NCBI GenBank assembly: GCA_014529385.2
Contig: CM043971.1
Span: 81,387,340-81,451,339, forward strand
DNA: 64,000 nucleotides
Direction of reading: 5' to 3'
From: Adiantum capillus-veneris
Taxonomy: Eukaryota; Streptophyta; Polypodiopsida; Polypodiales; Pteridaceae
Part shown: positions 1 through 10,796 of the stretch, piece after piece
Position numbering within the stretch: the stretch's first letter is position 1
Layout of the letters: every line of letters begins with the position of its first letter
Made by a program: the position numbers and the translations under genes
Notes under the pieces: generated by a model
Databases searched by the model: none
What the model saw: the letters and a program-made list of their open reading frames with translations, nothing else
Told to the model about the DNA's origin: nothing

Positions 1-257
1 ATGCGCGGTCACTCCGTTGATGTACGTTGAGTGCGGATTGCCATTGTATGTGAAAATGTGGAGCCATTTTGGCATTTCTACTCATTGGCATTGAGTAGTG
101 TTATGGTTTATGGTAGAGATTGTACTGGAGTTTTTGCTCAATTTTTAGGGAAAACTTTGTCGGATTTTTCCCAGATTCTCGCCATGGTGTATGTGTATTT
201 GCAGTTTGCTCTTTGATGGTATAGTGGCCGATATATTCTCACTTTGACAGTGATCGA

Positions 258-1122
258 GTGTTTACTCTCACTTTGACACGTTTTGTCAGTTTGGACACAG
301 TTTGGTGTTTTTGTATCCACTCTCGCAGGAGTGAGGAGTTGTGTATCCTTCCTTGCTTGAGACAATGGTTTGCTCTCGGGTGGGAGAGTCTTGTGATCTC
401 GAGCATTGTTTGCCATAGTTTTGGCATGGATATGGAGATGCTTCAGGTTAGAGGCGGTTCTCGCTCACGATCGCGACTGACATGTTGGCACTGCGGCCAC
501 GATGGGCATATTAGGCGTCGTTGCTTCAGGCGTATGAGGCAGCGGAAGGGGCAGATGCATGGTGCTACTATGAGGATAGATGCTAGAGATTATGCATGTG
601 ACGGGCATGTCACTTTTGAGTCTAGCTTGCCTTCAGACTACTTTTTGTCTTGGGATAGCACATTGTATACGCGTTTTCTACTAGACGAGCATGCAGTTTT
701 TCACGTGACGCCACATCGTGATTTGTTTTGCTCTTTCTCTAGTGGGAGACTTGGTTGTGTGCAATTTATTGATTGTTCAGCATATGACATAGAGGGTGTT
801 GGAGATGTATGTATGTCTTTACCTAGCGGTGCATTGCTTACGCTTCGAAATGTACGCTATGTACCAAGACTCAGTCAGAGTCTCATTTCAGTGCGTTAGT
901 TGCAGAGTAGTGGACATTGTGTACTGCTTGGAGAGCGGTCATTTCAGATGCATAGGGGATCACTGGTGATAACCAGAAGTGCTAGGAGTGGTCTGGTATA
1001 CCCTTTGCATATTTCTGACACATGAGACGGTGTAGTCTGTGTGTATTTGCAACCATGTTTGGAGCGAGAGACGAGGCGTGTCTCTTTTGCGGATGTGCTG
1101 CATGGAGAGCAGGTTGTGCATT
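258..1122 (+). pseudogene. copia gag/protease/pre-integrase fragment (5' half)
   Basis: The frame opening at 258 carries a zinc knuckle (CWHCGHDGHIRRRC, about residues 75-88) that would bind packaged RNA. It is followed by a protease-like stretch in which the usual D-S-G-A active site reads DEHA before H-V-T-P, so protease activity is unlikely. Next is the copia signature ending VRYVPRLSQSLISVR. A TAG at 897-899 interrupts it where a glutamine is usual (likely CAG to TAG). The same frame then continues through a GAG-pre-integrase-like stretch, with a further TGA near 1024, up to the chromovirus insertion. Family assignment rests on motif order; the first 257 bases give no clear homology. Codon use is GT-rich and unlike the gypsy copies. 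Confidence 0.6.
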
Positions 1123-2446
1123 TGAAACTGGCCTGTTCAATCCAAAAAGGGCGGTAGACTTTACTTCAAACCTTGATTTAGCTTTCACCCATTATTAGTC
1201 GTCTATTTTACCTGTACTTTCAAGACACAACAAAGGGGAGAGGGATACAGGCTGCTAGATTGCACCTGTATGAGTAGACGGACACCATATTGGCCCCTAA
1301 CTTAGGCGCCCCTTTTGGTATTTCTTTATTGTTCAAAAGAGGGAATAAACGCTGTGGTTCCCTACAAGCTGCCCCGCACAAACTTGGCTGAATTTCCACT
1401 GTTCCAGCCCGATTTCGGCAGCATAACTGTACTAGAACCCTTCACAGTCAGTATTCCCACGCATTGACTGACTTTCCCGACGCATACGGGCACTTTGCAA
1501 AACCTGGCGAGAATCTGCAGCACGCTGAATCCTCTGTTTTCAGCCCTGAAAATGCGCCAGATCGCCTGTACAGCGGTCCCCTTGCGTCCTCGAACCTCCT
1601 GGGGGTATTAGGGTCCGTTTAGAGCCAAAACCCTAAACCTGAAAAAATACACAGCAGGCTGTAATTTACTGTTTCGGGCTCCGTTTCGCGTGCCGGTCGC
1701 ATCCGTAGCAAGTCCTCGAGCTCCTGCACCTGAAGGGCTACTTGCCCTTTGAATTGGACGAGATTTTTGGCGTGAAACCTCTCCGAATTCACCTGTACCT
1801 GCGGGGGGATTAGCCGCTAGCTAATCCAGCACCTGTACAAGAGGCTCTTGTCTCGGCAATCGCGCATGAACCCACACAACTGTACATTGGTCAAATGGAG
1901 AGCCCACTAGAGGGGCATAGCATACTGCCAAAGGGGAGAGAGAGGGCAATGCGTAGCGTGCAGGGCATCACTCCTGGCACTGCACTGTGCATAAGAGGGA
2001 AAGCAAGCACTCCATAGCTCTTAACCTGTGACAAAATCTGAAAATGAAGCTCTCCCCCTCCTAAATTCAGCGCCACTTCTTGTTGCATGAGGCAAGTGCA
2101 CCAGAATGTGCCACTTGGCACATTTATAAGCATTTTCCCGTTTCGGGGTTGCCGTCTAAAAATATCCCAACCGGTTGCCCAGTTGACTTCACGGCAGAGT
2201 AAGAAAATGTTCCCCTTGTCATTCCGGAGGTAATGACGTCAACACCTTTTCAGGTCCCAAAATAGTAGTTTCCTAAATTTTAGGAGATACTGCCATTGTA
2301 TCTTTCTAGGTCATCCGACCCTCTTTGTACACTACGGCCACATCCAGAACTGAAATGTAGCCTCTGTAGCAAAGGATTCCACTTTGGCTAGTCAATGACC
2401 CCACTTGGCTAACCATAGTCCTTGTTCAACCTTAGTGCTCTCTTGC
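1123..2446 (-). repeat. 3' LTR of chromovirus copy 1, truncated
   Basis: Matches the 7843-9319 LTR from its start (TGAAACTGG) until TCTCTTGC at about 2446. It then jumps to internal sequence that in copy 2 lies about 486 bp further on (around 21029). By eye it differs from the right LTR at roughly 25-30 positions in about 1320, mostly transitions. That is far more than between the LTRs of copy 2, so this insertion is older. Confidence 0.9.
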
Positions 2447-2671
2447 TTTAATAGAAGCAATCACTGTATCCTTGACAAACTGACAAGAAATACTCACTTC
2501 TATAGCACTAACCAACTTTTGGACATTCCATAAGAGCAATTGCCAAACTGACAATCTGTACAGCTCTAACATTCATGTTACAGGTATTTGATTTGAGCTC
2601 ACTTTAAATACCGTGTACATCATTTGTTTCAGAAGCCATTGTCACACTGACAATCCATGTAGCTTTGAAAC

Positions 2672-4540
2672 TCAAGGGGTCAAGGTAGGTTGCAAATCGA
2701 AGGCTTCCAGGTAAAGTGATAACACAGTTGGTGACTCTGCAAGTTCACCTTCTTCCATCCACTTAGCATCCATTGGTGGATAGTTTATGAACTTTACCAA
2801 GTAACGCCTAGCAACCTTGCCTTTTACTTTCCTTTCTTTGTGTGCCAAAATCTGTTCAGGGACCAAGATCTCGTCAAGTTCCTCGACTTCCGGCTGATCT
2901 TCAGCTGGCATATCTTTTGGCACATCACCCACATAGGGTCTGAGAAGACTCACATGAAACGCATTGTGAATCTTCCAACTGTCAGGCAATTTCAGCCTAT
3001 ATGCAACATCACTGATTATGTCGCACACTTGAAAAGGCCCATAGTAACGCATGTTGAGCTTTGGAAACAGTCTTTCCTTGCCCTTCATCTTCTTTAACCT
3101 TGCCTTTTCAAAGCGTAAAAGCACCCAATCACCAAGTGAATATACCACTTCACGACGGTGACGATCAGCTGCTTTCTTTTGCTTTGCCTGAGTCCTTTCT
3201 AAGGCCACTTTGACCTTCTTGTACATTTCATCCATGTCTTGAACATACTTATCTGCTTCAAATATCTCGTCCTTTGTATGCAGTATGGGAGGAACTTTCT
3301 TGCCACCTTCAACTATCTCAAAGGGTGCCTTGCCAGTTGATGAATGCACTGTATTATTGTATGCATACTCCACCAATGGCAAATACTGCTCCCACTTTCC
3401 TTTATGCTCTGACACATAGCACTTCAGCAGATCTAGGACAGTAGAATTTGCCTCTTCTGACTGCCCATCTGTTTGAGGATGAAATGACGAAGAGAATTTG
3501 AGCGTGGTGCCCATATTCTCAAACAAGCCTCTCCAGAACAAACTTGTCATGCGTGGATCACGGTCGCTAACAATCGACTGTGGCATGCCATGATACTTGA
3601 AAATATTGCTCATAAACAAGCGTGCCATCTGATCTGGCTTTATCTTCTTCCTGACAGGAATAAAATGAGCCTGTTTGCTGAATCTGCAAATAATGGTCCA
3701 AATACCATCGTTTCTTGTCTGCGTTCTCGGAAGATGAAAGATAAAATCCATAGCAATACTTTCCCATGGTTTATCTGGAATAGGTAGTGGTTGCAATAAC
3801 CCTGGTGCCTTTTGCCTGTCAAACTTGACCTTTTGGCATATTAGGCATTCTCGCACAAAGGTATCCACATCTCTTCTCAATGTAGGCCAGTAGAAGAATG
3901 TCTCAACCGCTTTAACTGTAGCATCGATACCACGATGCCGTGCATACGGTGGGACATGACTCTCTTCCATAACTTTGCGTCGCAATGGCTTTGTGACACA
4001 CAATCTGCCATGCATCATCATGAACCCGTCTTTAAGAAGATAGTGTTCATGACGTTGTCCATCCATTAGTTGCTCAAAGACCCTTGCAAAATCTTCATCA
4101 TTTGCATACTGTTCTCTCATATCATCAAGTTCATGATGATAAGGAATCGACACAGCTGAAATTTGTGGCTTCCTTGACAAGGCATCAGCCACAACGTTCT
4201 TCTTGCCTTCCACATGCACAATCTGAAAATGGAACATGGACAAGATATTTGCCCATCGCATATGCTTCTCAGATAACTTTGTTTGTGTCAAGAAGTATCG
4301 CAAGGTCTGATGATCCGTTTGGACAACGAAATCTGCACCTAGCAGGTAGTGTTTCCAACTTAAGAGCGCATGAATCACAACCAGTAACTCTTTCTCATAG
4401 ACCTGCATGGTCATCTCTGGCCCTTGCAAAATTCTGCTCTCATAGGCTACTACCTTGCCATCTTGCATTAGCACTGCACCAATGCTACTACCGCAGGCAT
4501 CACTGGACCACAAATGACTTCCTAAGATCTGGCAACACAA
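2672..4540 (-). pseudogene. RNase H, integrase, chromodomain part of chromovirus copy 1
   Basis: 622-codon frame following the -2 shift. It starts in RNase H (DACGSSIGAVLMQDG) and keeps VVADALS and the integrase zinc-binding region (HRGIDATVKAVETFF, CLICQK). The catalytic core has DFIFHLP, SDRDPRMTS and the glutamate in GQSEEANS. A GPF-type module (RYYGPFQVCD) and a C-terminal chromodomain-like stretch (about residues 555-610) follow. In intact relatives the chromodomain steers integration to chromatin with particular histone marks. Small differences from copy 2 include H for D after DFIF and R for G in YARHRG. All catalytic acids seem present, so the frameshifts and LTR damage are the main defects. 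Confidence 0.9.
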
Positions 4541-6416
4541 TGACTGGATCTGAAGTCATCTTTTCCTTTAAGAGATTAAAAGCTGAAATCTCTTTCTGTG
4601 TCCATCTAAAGGTGACTGCCTTCTTTTGAAGAGCATGTAAAGGTGAAGCAATCTCAGCGAAATTTCGGATAAACCTTCTGTAATAGGAGCATAGTCCCAA
4701 AAAGCTTCGGACATCATGCACCGTCTTCAAATTTGGCCATGACTTGATCGCTTCAACTTTTGCAGGATCCATTCTGACACCATCCTTTGAGACAATGTGT
4801 CCCAGAAAGTGAATCTCTTCCAGAAAAAACTCACTTTTCTTTGTATTGATGAGCAACCTATGACTGCGTAGCTCTTTGAACACAATGGCCAAGTGATGCC
4901 TATGCTCCTCTTCATTCTTTGAGTAGGCTATCATGTCATCAAAGAATGTACCAACAAACTGCTGGTGTGGACGGAAAATTCTGTCCATCATCCTATTGAA
5001 CGTAGCAGGAGCATTTGTGAGACCAAAGGGCATCACTAAAAATTCGTAAAGGCCAAACGTCGTTCTAAAAGCAGTCTTGTGCACATCCTCTGATCTAATG
5101 CGGATCTGATGGTACCCACTCTTTAGATCTATCCTGCTAAACATAGCTGCTCCTTCTAATTTGTCCATAATATCATCAATTCTAGGTATAGGGAACCTAT
5201 TCTTGATGGTATTCTTGTTCAGTGCACGGTAGTCGATGCACATACGCCATGAGCCATCCTTTTTCTGCACCAACAACACTGGAGAACAGAATGGAGATGA
5301 ACTGGGCTGAATCAGCCCCTTTTCTAACAGCTCCTGTACTTGGCCCATTATCTCCTTCTGCTGAGCCGCACTAACCCTGTACAGAGGCTTATTTGGTGGG
5401 CTACTGTCTGGCACCAAATCTATAGCATGGTCCTCGGGTCTCTCTGGCGGTAATTGAGATGGTAATGAATCGGAGAAACAGTCACTATACTGTTGTAAAA
5501 ACATTGACCATTCTTTATCTAGCACAGATAAATTTGATTCATCACAATCTGACACTTCACGTGCAAAAACCAAGTACGCAAAAAGATGCTTTTTCATTAC
5601 AGAAGTAATAGCAGAAGCTGATACAGTGGGAATAGACTCCCCTTTAAGCTTTACATCTAGAATGTGAGTCTTTCCCCTGCTCTGTATAGTGATCTTTTTG
5701 TTGTAGGCATCCATGATTCCGTGTACACGAAACAACCAAGGAATACCTAGCAACACATCACATCCGTCCAGTGGCATGATGTAAAATTCTTCAGCATCTA
5801 CATAGGACTGGATATGTAGACGCAACTTTCCAATGATGGGTGTCACAGCCTCTATATGGCCAGGACATGCCAAACCTGCCTCTGCTGTATACCCCATCTC
5901 TTCAGGTCTGATTCCCAACTTTGAAGCCAATTCTGGGGAAATGAAGTTGGCTTTGGCACCTGGATCAAAGAAGATAAGCACTGTTTGATCCCTAACCTTT
6001 CCCCATGCTCTGCAAAGCTCACTTGCATCTGAATTTGGCTTATCGCCCACCATATCTGGCACTAGACCAGCCATGGGCTTCTTTCCTTTCTTGTCTTCCT
6101 TGTCATCAGAATCAGCTGGCCTTTTCTTTGTAGGACAATTGTAAGCAATGTGGCCAGGCTGCTCACATATAAAGCATTTGTTCTCTGTCCTCAGGACCTT
6201 CTTTTGCTCTTCTGACTTGCGAGGAAAACGTCTTTTCCATTTCTTTGCTGGTCCTTTTTTTGATTCAGTCGTAGCTTTGTCTTTCCCTGCGTTGGCCGAC
6301 TCCTGAGTCCCTTTAGGAGCCTCAATTGGGAACGTGCTTCTTGGCTGAATTTTTCTTGCCTGATCTTGCCTTGACGCCAGTGTTAAATTCACAGTCTTCT
6401 CCCTTGAGCAAACCAT
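4500..6416 (-). pseudogene. CCHC knuckle, protease, reverse transcriptase part of chromovirus copy 1
   Basis: 638-codon minus-strand frame overlapping the end of gag after the +1 shift. It holds the zinc knuckle (CFICEQPGHIAYNC), the aspartic protease (FFDPGAKANFIS, with D-P-G in place of the classical D-S-G/D-T-G), the reverse transcriptase start (KKDGSWRMCIDYRALN) and the catalytic FFDDMIAYS. It stops near the beginning of RNase H, where two bases are missing relative to copy 2 (around 4502), so RNase H and integrase fall into another frame. Apart from this the enzymes look intact. The RT motif reads MIAYS where copy 2 has MIVYS. Confidence 0.9.
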
Positions 6417-7785
6417 TGCCAGTGTTTGCTACCTCGATGAGCTGCGTCAAAGTAGTGACTTTTGTCTTCGTGCAGTATTTTCTCAATCCTTTGGGTAGGC
6501 CACAACAGTATTTTTCAATCTGTTCTGTCAATGGCACAAACCTATAGGAAGTTACTGGAAGTAGAGCTTTCCAAAACTTCCGATTGTAATCATCCAGATT
6601 TCTGCAAGTGGCAGCATTTAGCTGGTGCCATTCTGTCATGACATCTGCTTCGAAATCATCAGATAACCATGCTGCTGCAAAAATCTGCTTGAAGTAAATC
6701 CATGTGGACGGAGCTTGCCCTTGAAGCAATAAAGTTGTCCACCATTGTCCCGCATTCCCTGTCAAGAAAGTGGCTGCCTTGCGGACCTTTGAAGCCTCTG
6801 TAAAATTTCCCCCTGCATAGGCCTTGTCAAACTGCTGGAGGAATGAAAGAGCCTTCTTCCTGTCATCAAACCCTGTAAAGGTCGTGAATGACACACCTTT
6901 GCCACCTTCTTTGTACGGAGTTGGCCTCTCCAGCGGCGTTAAATTGTCATATGGAAGTGACTGAAACATGGGAACACTATTAGGGTTCATCTGTGTTCCT
7001 TGGCCGCTATTAACTTGACCTGGAAATGCCATATTTGGCTGCTGATTTGTAATTCCAGCCATACCAAAATTTGCCCGTGGCATCCTGAATTGGCCCTGAG
7101 TGCTCTGAAACCTTGGTTGCATACCCATGACACTGTACATGGGGTTAGGCATCATCGTTTGAGCACCCCCAAACACTGTTCCTGGCGTATAAAACTGATT
7201 TCCAGGTGCATGACCAGCCATGCTCTGGAATACCGATCCACCTCCAAAATAGCTAGGGTGTACTGAAGGTGGTGGGAAGACCTGTTGCATAGCCTGTAGG
7301 TTGCTTCCTTGCCCATTAGAACCAGCTATAGACTGCTGAAAGGTGGCGGGCTGAACTGGTACAGCTTGAAAGACTGGCATCTCAGCCACCTGTTCTTGCA
7401 CCTTAGGCATAGGTTGTGGAGACTGCATGTTCTCCGTCAAGTGTACAGGTGTTTCCATTGACTGTGCGGTATGAATCACCTGTGCTCGAGCCTTAACAGG
7501 CTTTTGAATATGATCCAGTGACCCAACTTGCTGAGACGGAACAGGAGGTTGCAGAAAGGCTAAAAACCTCGGGTTCTGCATTACTTGTGTGAACATAGCC
7601 ACAGCAGTAGCCAACTGGGTCCTGAATATATCGTCATCTGTCTGTGGTGGTCTTGAGGACTCACCCACTTCATGTGTCTGTTGACCCTGTGAAGAGGAAA
7701 CCTCTTCAGTCACATCATCTGGTCTGTCAGCCATAATTGCAATTCCCTGTGTCTGGTCTATGATCCCCTGTGTCTTCAAGCCCAA
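6322..7785 (-). pseudogene. gag part of chromovirus copy 1 polyprotein
   Basis: 487 codons from the first methionine, nearly identical to residues 1-487 of the copy 2 polyprotein. The N-terminal ~280 residues are rich in Q, P, M, G and N. They are followed by a retrotransposon gag domain (about 300-450) with conserved tryptophans (GQWWTTLLLQ and WLSDDFEADV). The product would form the particle that packages RNA. Reading is cut short because an extra A at 6324/6325 (CTCAATTGGG against CTCATTGGG in copy 2) shifts the frame, so the knuckle and enzymes would not be made in frame. Because this is a single-base change absent from copy 2, it is a lesion and not a programmed frameshift. Confidence 0.9.
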
Positions 7786-7824
7786 AACTGACCAAGGCTC
7801 ACTTCTATGGGAAAAAGTGATTTA

Positions 7825-7842
7825 ATCCCGTCGATGGAACCA
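7825..7842 (-). promoter_or_regulatory. Primer-binding site of chromovirus copy 1
   Basis: Minus-strand sequence directly inside the 5' LTR begins TGGTTCCATCGACGGG, with no spacer after the LTR. Its complement ends in ...GGAACCA, as a tRNA 3' end should. It does not match the common plant initiator-Met site (TGGTATCAGAGC), and I could not assign the tRNA. Copy 2 has the same site. Confidence 0.7.
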
Positions 7843-9319
7843 TGAAACCGGCCTGTTCAATCCAAACAGGGCGGTAGACTTTACTTCAAACCTTGATTTA
7901 GCTTTCACCCATTATTAGTCGTCTATTTTACCTGTACTTTCAAGACACAACAAAGGGGAGAGGGATACAGGCTGCTAGATTGTACCTGTATGAGTAGACG
8001 GACACCAGATTGGCCCCTAACTTAGGTGCCCCTTTCGGTATTTCTTTATTGTTCAAAAGAGGGAATAAACGCTGTGGTTCCCTACAAGCTGCCCTGCACA
8101 AACTCGGCTGAATTTCCACTGTTCCAGCCCGATTTCGGCAGCATAACTGTACTAGAACCCTTCACAGTCAGTATTCCCACGCATTGACTGACTTTCCCGA
8201 CGCATACGAGCACTTTGCAAAACCTGGCGAGAATCTGCAGCACGCTGAATTCTCTGTTTTCAGCCCTGAAAATGCGCCAGATCGTCTGTACAGCGGTCCC
8301 CTTGCGTCCCCGAACCTCCTGGGGGTATTAGGGTCCGTTTAGGGCCAAAACCCTAAACCTGCAAAAATACACAGCAGGCTGTAATTTACTGTTTCGGGCT
8401 CCGTTTCGCGTGCTGGTCACATCCGTAGCAAGTCCTCGAGCTCCCGCACCTGTAGGGCTACTTGCCCTTTGAATCGGACGAGATTTCTGGCGTGAAACCT
8501 CTCCGAATTCACCTGTACCTGCGGGGGGGTTAGCCGCTAGCTAATCCAGCACCTGTACAAGAGGCTCTTGCCTCGGCAATCGCGCATGAACCCACACAAC
8601 TGTACATTGGTCAAATGGAGAGCCCACTAGAGGGGCATAACATACTGCCAAAGGGGAGAGAGAGGGCAGTGCGTAGCGTGCAGGGCATCACTCCTGGCAC
8701 CGCACTGTGCATAAGAGGGAAAGCAAGCACTCCATAGCTCTTAACCTGTGACAAAATCTGAAAATGAGGCTCTCCCCCTCCTAAATTCAGCGCCACTTCT
8801 TGTTGCATGAGGCAAGTGCACCAGAATGTGCCACTTGGCACATTTATAAGCATTTTCCCGTTTCGGGGTAGCCGTCTAAAAATATCCCAACCGGTTGCCC
8901 AGTTGACTTCACGACAGAGTAAGAAAATGTTCCCCTTGTCATTCCGGAGGTAATGACGTCAACACCTTTTCAGGTCCCAAAATAGTAGTTCCCTAAATTT
9001 TAGGAGATACTGCCATTGTATCTTTCTAGGTCATCCGACCCTCTTTGTACACTACGGCCACATCCAGAACTGAAATGTAGCCTCTGTAGCAAAGGATTCC
9101 ACTTTGGCTAGTCAATGACCCCACTTGGCTAACCATAGTCCTTGTTCAACCTTAGTGCTCTCTTGCCCTCAGGCCTGGACTCCCTCTGGACAGTTCCACA
9201 CTAGCTATGCAATGCAGGGCAGTTAGATTTCCCGAGGGGTGTTTCCAAAAAGTGAAAGTAAATAGATAATAAGAAAGAAATCAACAAAAAGGATAGATAG
9301 TAGTCACACGCTGGTGACA
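7843..9319 (-). repeat. 5' LTR of chromovirus copy 1 (1477 bp)
   Basis: Complete LTR; read on the minus strand it starts TGTCACC and ends GGTTTCA (GGTTACA in copy 2). It contains AATAAAGAAATACC on the minus strand near 8040-8050 as a candidate polyadenylation signal, a TATAAAT on the minus strand near 8843-8849 as a candidate TATA box, and a palindromic TGACGTCA (8954-8961) of the type bound by bZIP factors. The length equals both LTRs of copy 2. Confidence 0.92.
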
Positions 9320-9323
9320 GCAT

Positions 9324-9881
9324 TTGTCTTGTGGTGACGTTCACACAGACAATGGTATCTCTGGGAATGCACAACTTGGTCAGTCATCAGTTGAGCCAGA
9401 GACCGATGCATTGTTCTATGATGCGTCTGATACGTTTGAGGACGACAGTGTCCTTCAGACAGCTGTGTGTGATTGCAGTGGTGCTGATTTTTCGGTTTTG
9501 CAGTCATTCTCAGCAGATATGCCTTTGTCAAACGATGTTGACATGGCGATGCATAGTCAGGTGGTTCCTGATGAGGATGCATATGGCTCTGAGGTTGCTA
9601 ACAGGGATAGATTGGCACACATAGTGCATGTTTCGTCGGCTTTCGAGTCTCTCGTGCTTGACCTTTTGGTCTCGAGACTTGATCTTGCTTATGCGGTTGG
9701 TGCATTTGCAGTGGGAGTTGTCAGTCGTGCGATGACTGACACATACATTGTGCATTATGGAGCCATGCAGGTCATCACTCGTTACTTGCATCAGGAGTGT
9801 CATTGTGGCTCTAGCCCTAGTGGTATGCATGTTGCATCTACATTAGAGCGTGTTTGGAGTGAGCCAGTGGGCATAGGTTGA
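9324..9881 (+). pseudogene. copia linker plus reverse transcriptase C-terminal tail (3' half)
   Basis: This frame is continuous with the 5' copia half once the chromovirus and one copy of the target duplication are discounted. It encodes an acidic, low-complexity linker. Around residues 120-155 it has a stretch (RLDLAYAVGAFAVG, then a basic/aromatic segment ending ITRYLHQ) resembling the end of copia reverse transcriptase (R-P-D-I-x-Y-A-V-G followed by R-Y-L-x-G-T). The catalytic YVDD region is missing, so the product could not polymerise DNA. The frame ends about 90 bases before the 3' LTR. The intact 185-codon frame despite missing domains suggests the deletion predates transposition of this copy. 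It could instead be a chance open frame; moderate confidence. Confidence 0.5.
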
Positions 9882-9967
9882 GAGCCGTCTTGTCTCACCT
9901 CTTGTATATACTAGTTGTAGGTTAGTCTTCTCGCCACTTTATCGGCACACAGCTTTTAGTGGGAGAA

Positions 9968-10204
9968 TGTTAGGTAAAGGCAGTGTGTCTCACAGTGCTT
10001 TGCCCGTGTTCGCCGGGAAGTGTTCGGCCGCCTACATTTATCTCCTTATTCTTTATACATACAAAGAATAAGGAGCTCTCACTCATTCTCACAGTGTGCT
10101 CATATAGTGAGATTTGGGAGCTCCACCCACATCCTGTGTACTCTCTCTCTCCCCCCTTCTCACTCTCTGCACACGCACCGCATTCGCGCACTCATACCTT
10201 AGCA
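9968..10204 (+). repeat. 3' LTR of the copia element (237 bp)
   Basis: It begins TGTTAGG directly after a purine-rich tract (GTGGGAGAA) and ends CTTAGCA. The ends form an imperfect inverted repeat (TGTTAGGTA versus TGCTAAGGTA). It contains a perfect 13-bp hairpin at 10042-10075 and CT-rich sequence near 10140-10160. The left LTR is not in the window, so the exact end and target duplication cannot be verified; the bases after it are CTTAA. Confidence 0.55.
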
Positions 10205-10217
10205 CTTAAGACAATAT

Positions 10218-10796
10218 TTTTGAAGCCGACCATTACACGAGTAACTTGGACACTGCTTTTGCCAAGGTTCGGGAGGCTTTAGCGAAATCTCAAGAACGAC
10301 ATAAGAAGGTAGCAGATCGACATCGATGAGATGTGAAATTAAAGGAAGACGATCGGGTGCTCTTACATTTCGAGAAGGCACGCCTAAGAAAACAGAAGGG
10401 AAAAGAGTGGCTTTTTCCAAAGCTTAGCATGAGGTATTGTGGCCCTTTCCAGATACAAGAAAAGAGAAATGATGTCTCCTTTTGACTCGAGTTGCCCGAT
10501 ACTTGGAAGATTCACAATGTATTCCATGTGAGTCTATTGAAGCCTTTTAAAGGTGATGTATCAGTGGATGGGGAGCCTGATGAGAAGCCCGAAGTGGAGG
10601 AAAGCGAGGAGATACTCGTTTCATAACAGATTTTGGCACACAAGGACAGAAAGATAAAACGTAAAGTGATTAGGCGGTTCTTGGTTAGATTCAAGAACTA
10701 TCCTGCATTGGATGCGAAGTGGATGGAGGAGGACGACCTAGCAAATACTCCTCAGATTTTGGAACTTTACCTTGAAGCATTCAATTTAGCATAGTC
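10218..10796 (+). pseudogene. gypsy integrase C-terminus and chromodomain relic
   Basis: The frame starting with FEADHY aligns without gaps to the corresponding region of the chromovirus copies (FEADKY). It continues through VADRHR, the basic/GPF module (FPKLSMRYCGPFQ), the LPDTWKIHNVFHVSLLKPF linker, and a chromodomain-like end with KNYPALDAKWMEEDDL. In-frame stops occur after VADRHR (TGA), after NDVSF (TGA) and before QILAHKD (TAA). It is therefore a dead fragment; the upstream integrase core was separated by the copia insertion. About half to two-thirds of residues match copy 2 by eye. Confidence 0.85.

Larger units (their letters stand above)
1123..9319 (-). mobile_element. Ty3/gypsy chromovirus copy 1 (8197 bp, defective)
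   Basis: LTR retrotransposon on the minus strand. The right LTR (7843-9319) is the 5' LTR and the truncated left LTR (1123-about 2446) the 3' LTR. A 5-bp target duplication GCATT flanks it (1118-1122 and 9320-9324), proving insertion as a unit into the copia element. Order on the minus strand: LTR, primer-binding site next to position 7842, gag, CCHC, protease, reverse transcriptase, RNase H, integrase, chromodomain, LTR. The coding region has a +1 frameshift near 6324 and a -2 frameshift near 4502 relative to copy 2. About 486 bp are missing at 2446/2450, removing the outer end of the 3' LTR, the polypurine tract and the adjacent spacer. It should be unable to transpose by itself. Confidence 0.95.
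1..10204 (+). mobile_element. Ty1/copia-type element, internally deleted, interrupted by a chromovirus; 5' end outside window
   Basis: A plus-strand copia-type element whose 5' LTR lies beyond the left edge. Visible parts are a CCHC knuckle and protease-like/pre-integrase stretch (258-1122), a continuation after the inserted chromovirus (9324-9881), a purine-rich tract (about 9955-9967) and a 237-bp 3' LTR (9968-10204). The integrase core, the catalytic part of reverse transcriptase and RNase H are absent. The 5' half runs into an acidic linker and then the reverse transcriptase tail, so the element was non-autonomous before it was interrupted. Its right end abuts the middle of a gypsy integrase reading frame, showing that it inserted into that older element. 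Confidence 0.7.

Noticed and set aside
1891-2133. 80-codon minus frame found in both LTRs of chromovirus copy 1
   Set aside because: Lies within the LTR, is altered in copy 2, and has no recognisable domain; conserved only because LTRs are similar.
6322-6416. Programmed frameshift between gag and pol in copy 1
   Set aside because: Copy 2 has gag and pol in one frame; the extra A in copy 1 is simply a mutation.
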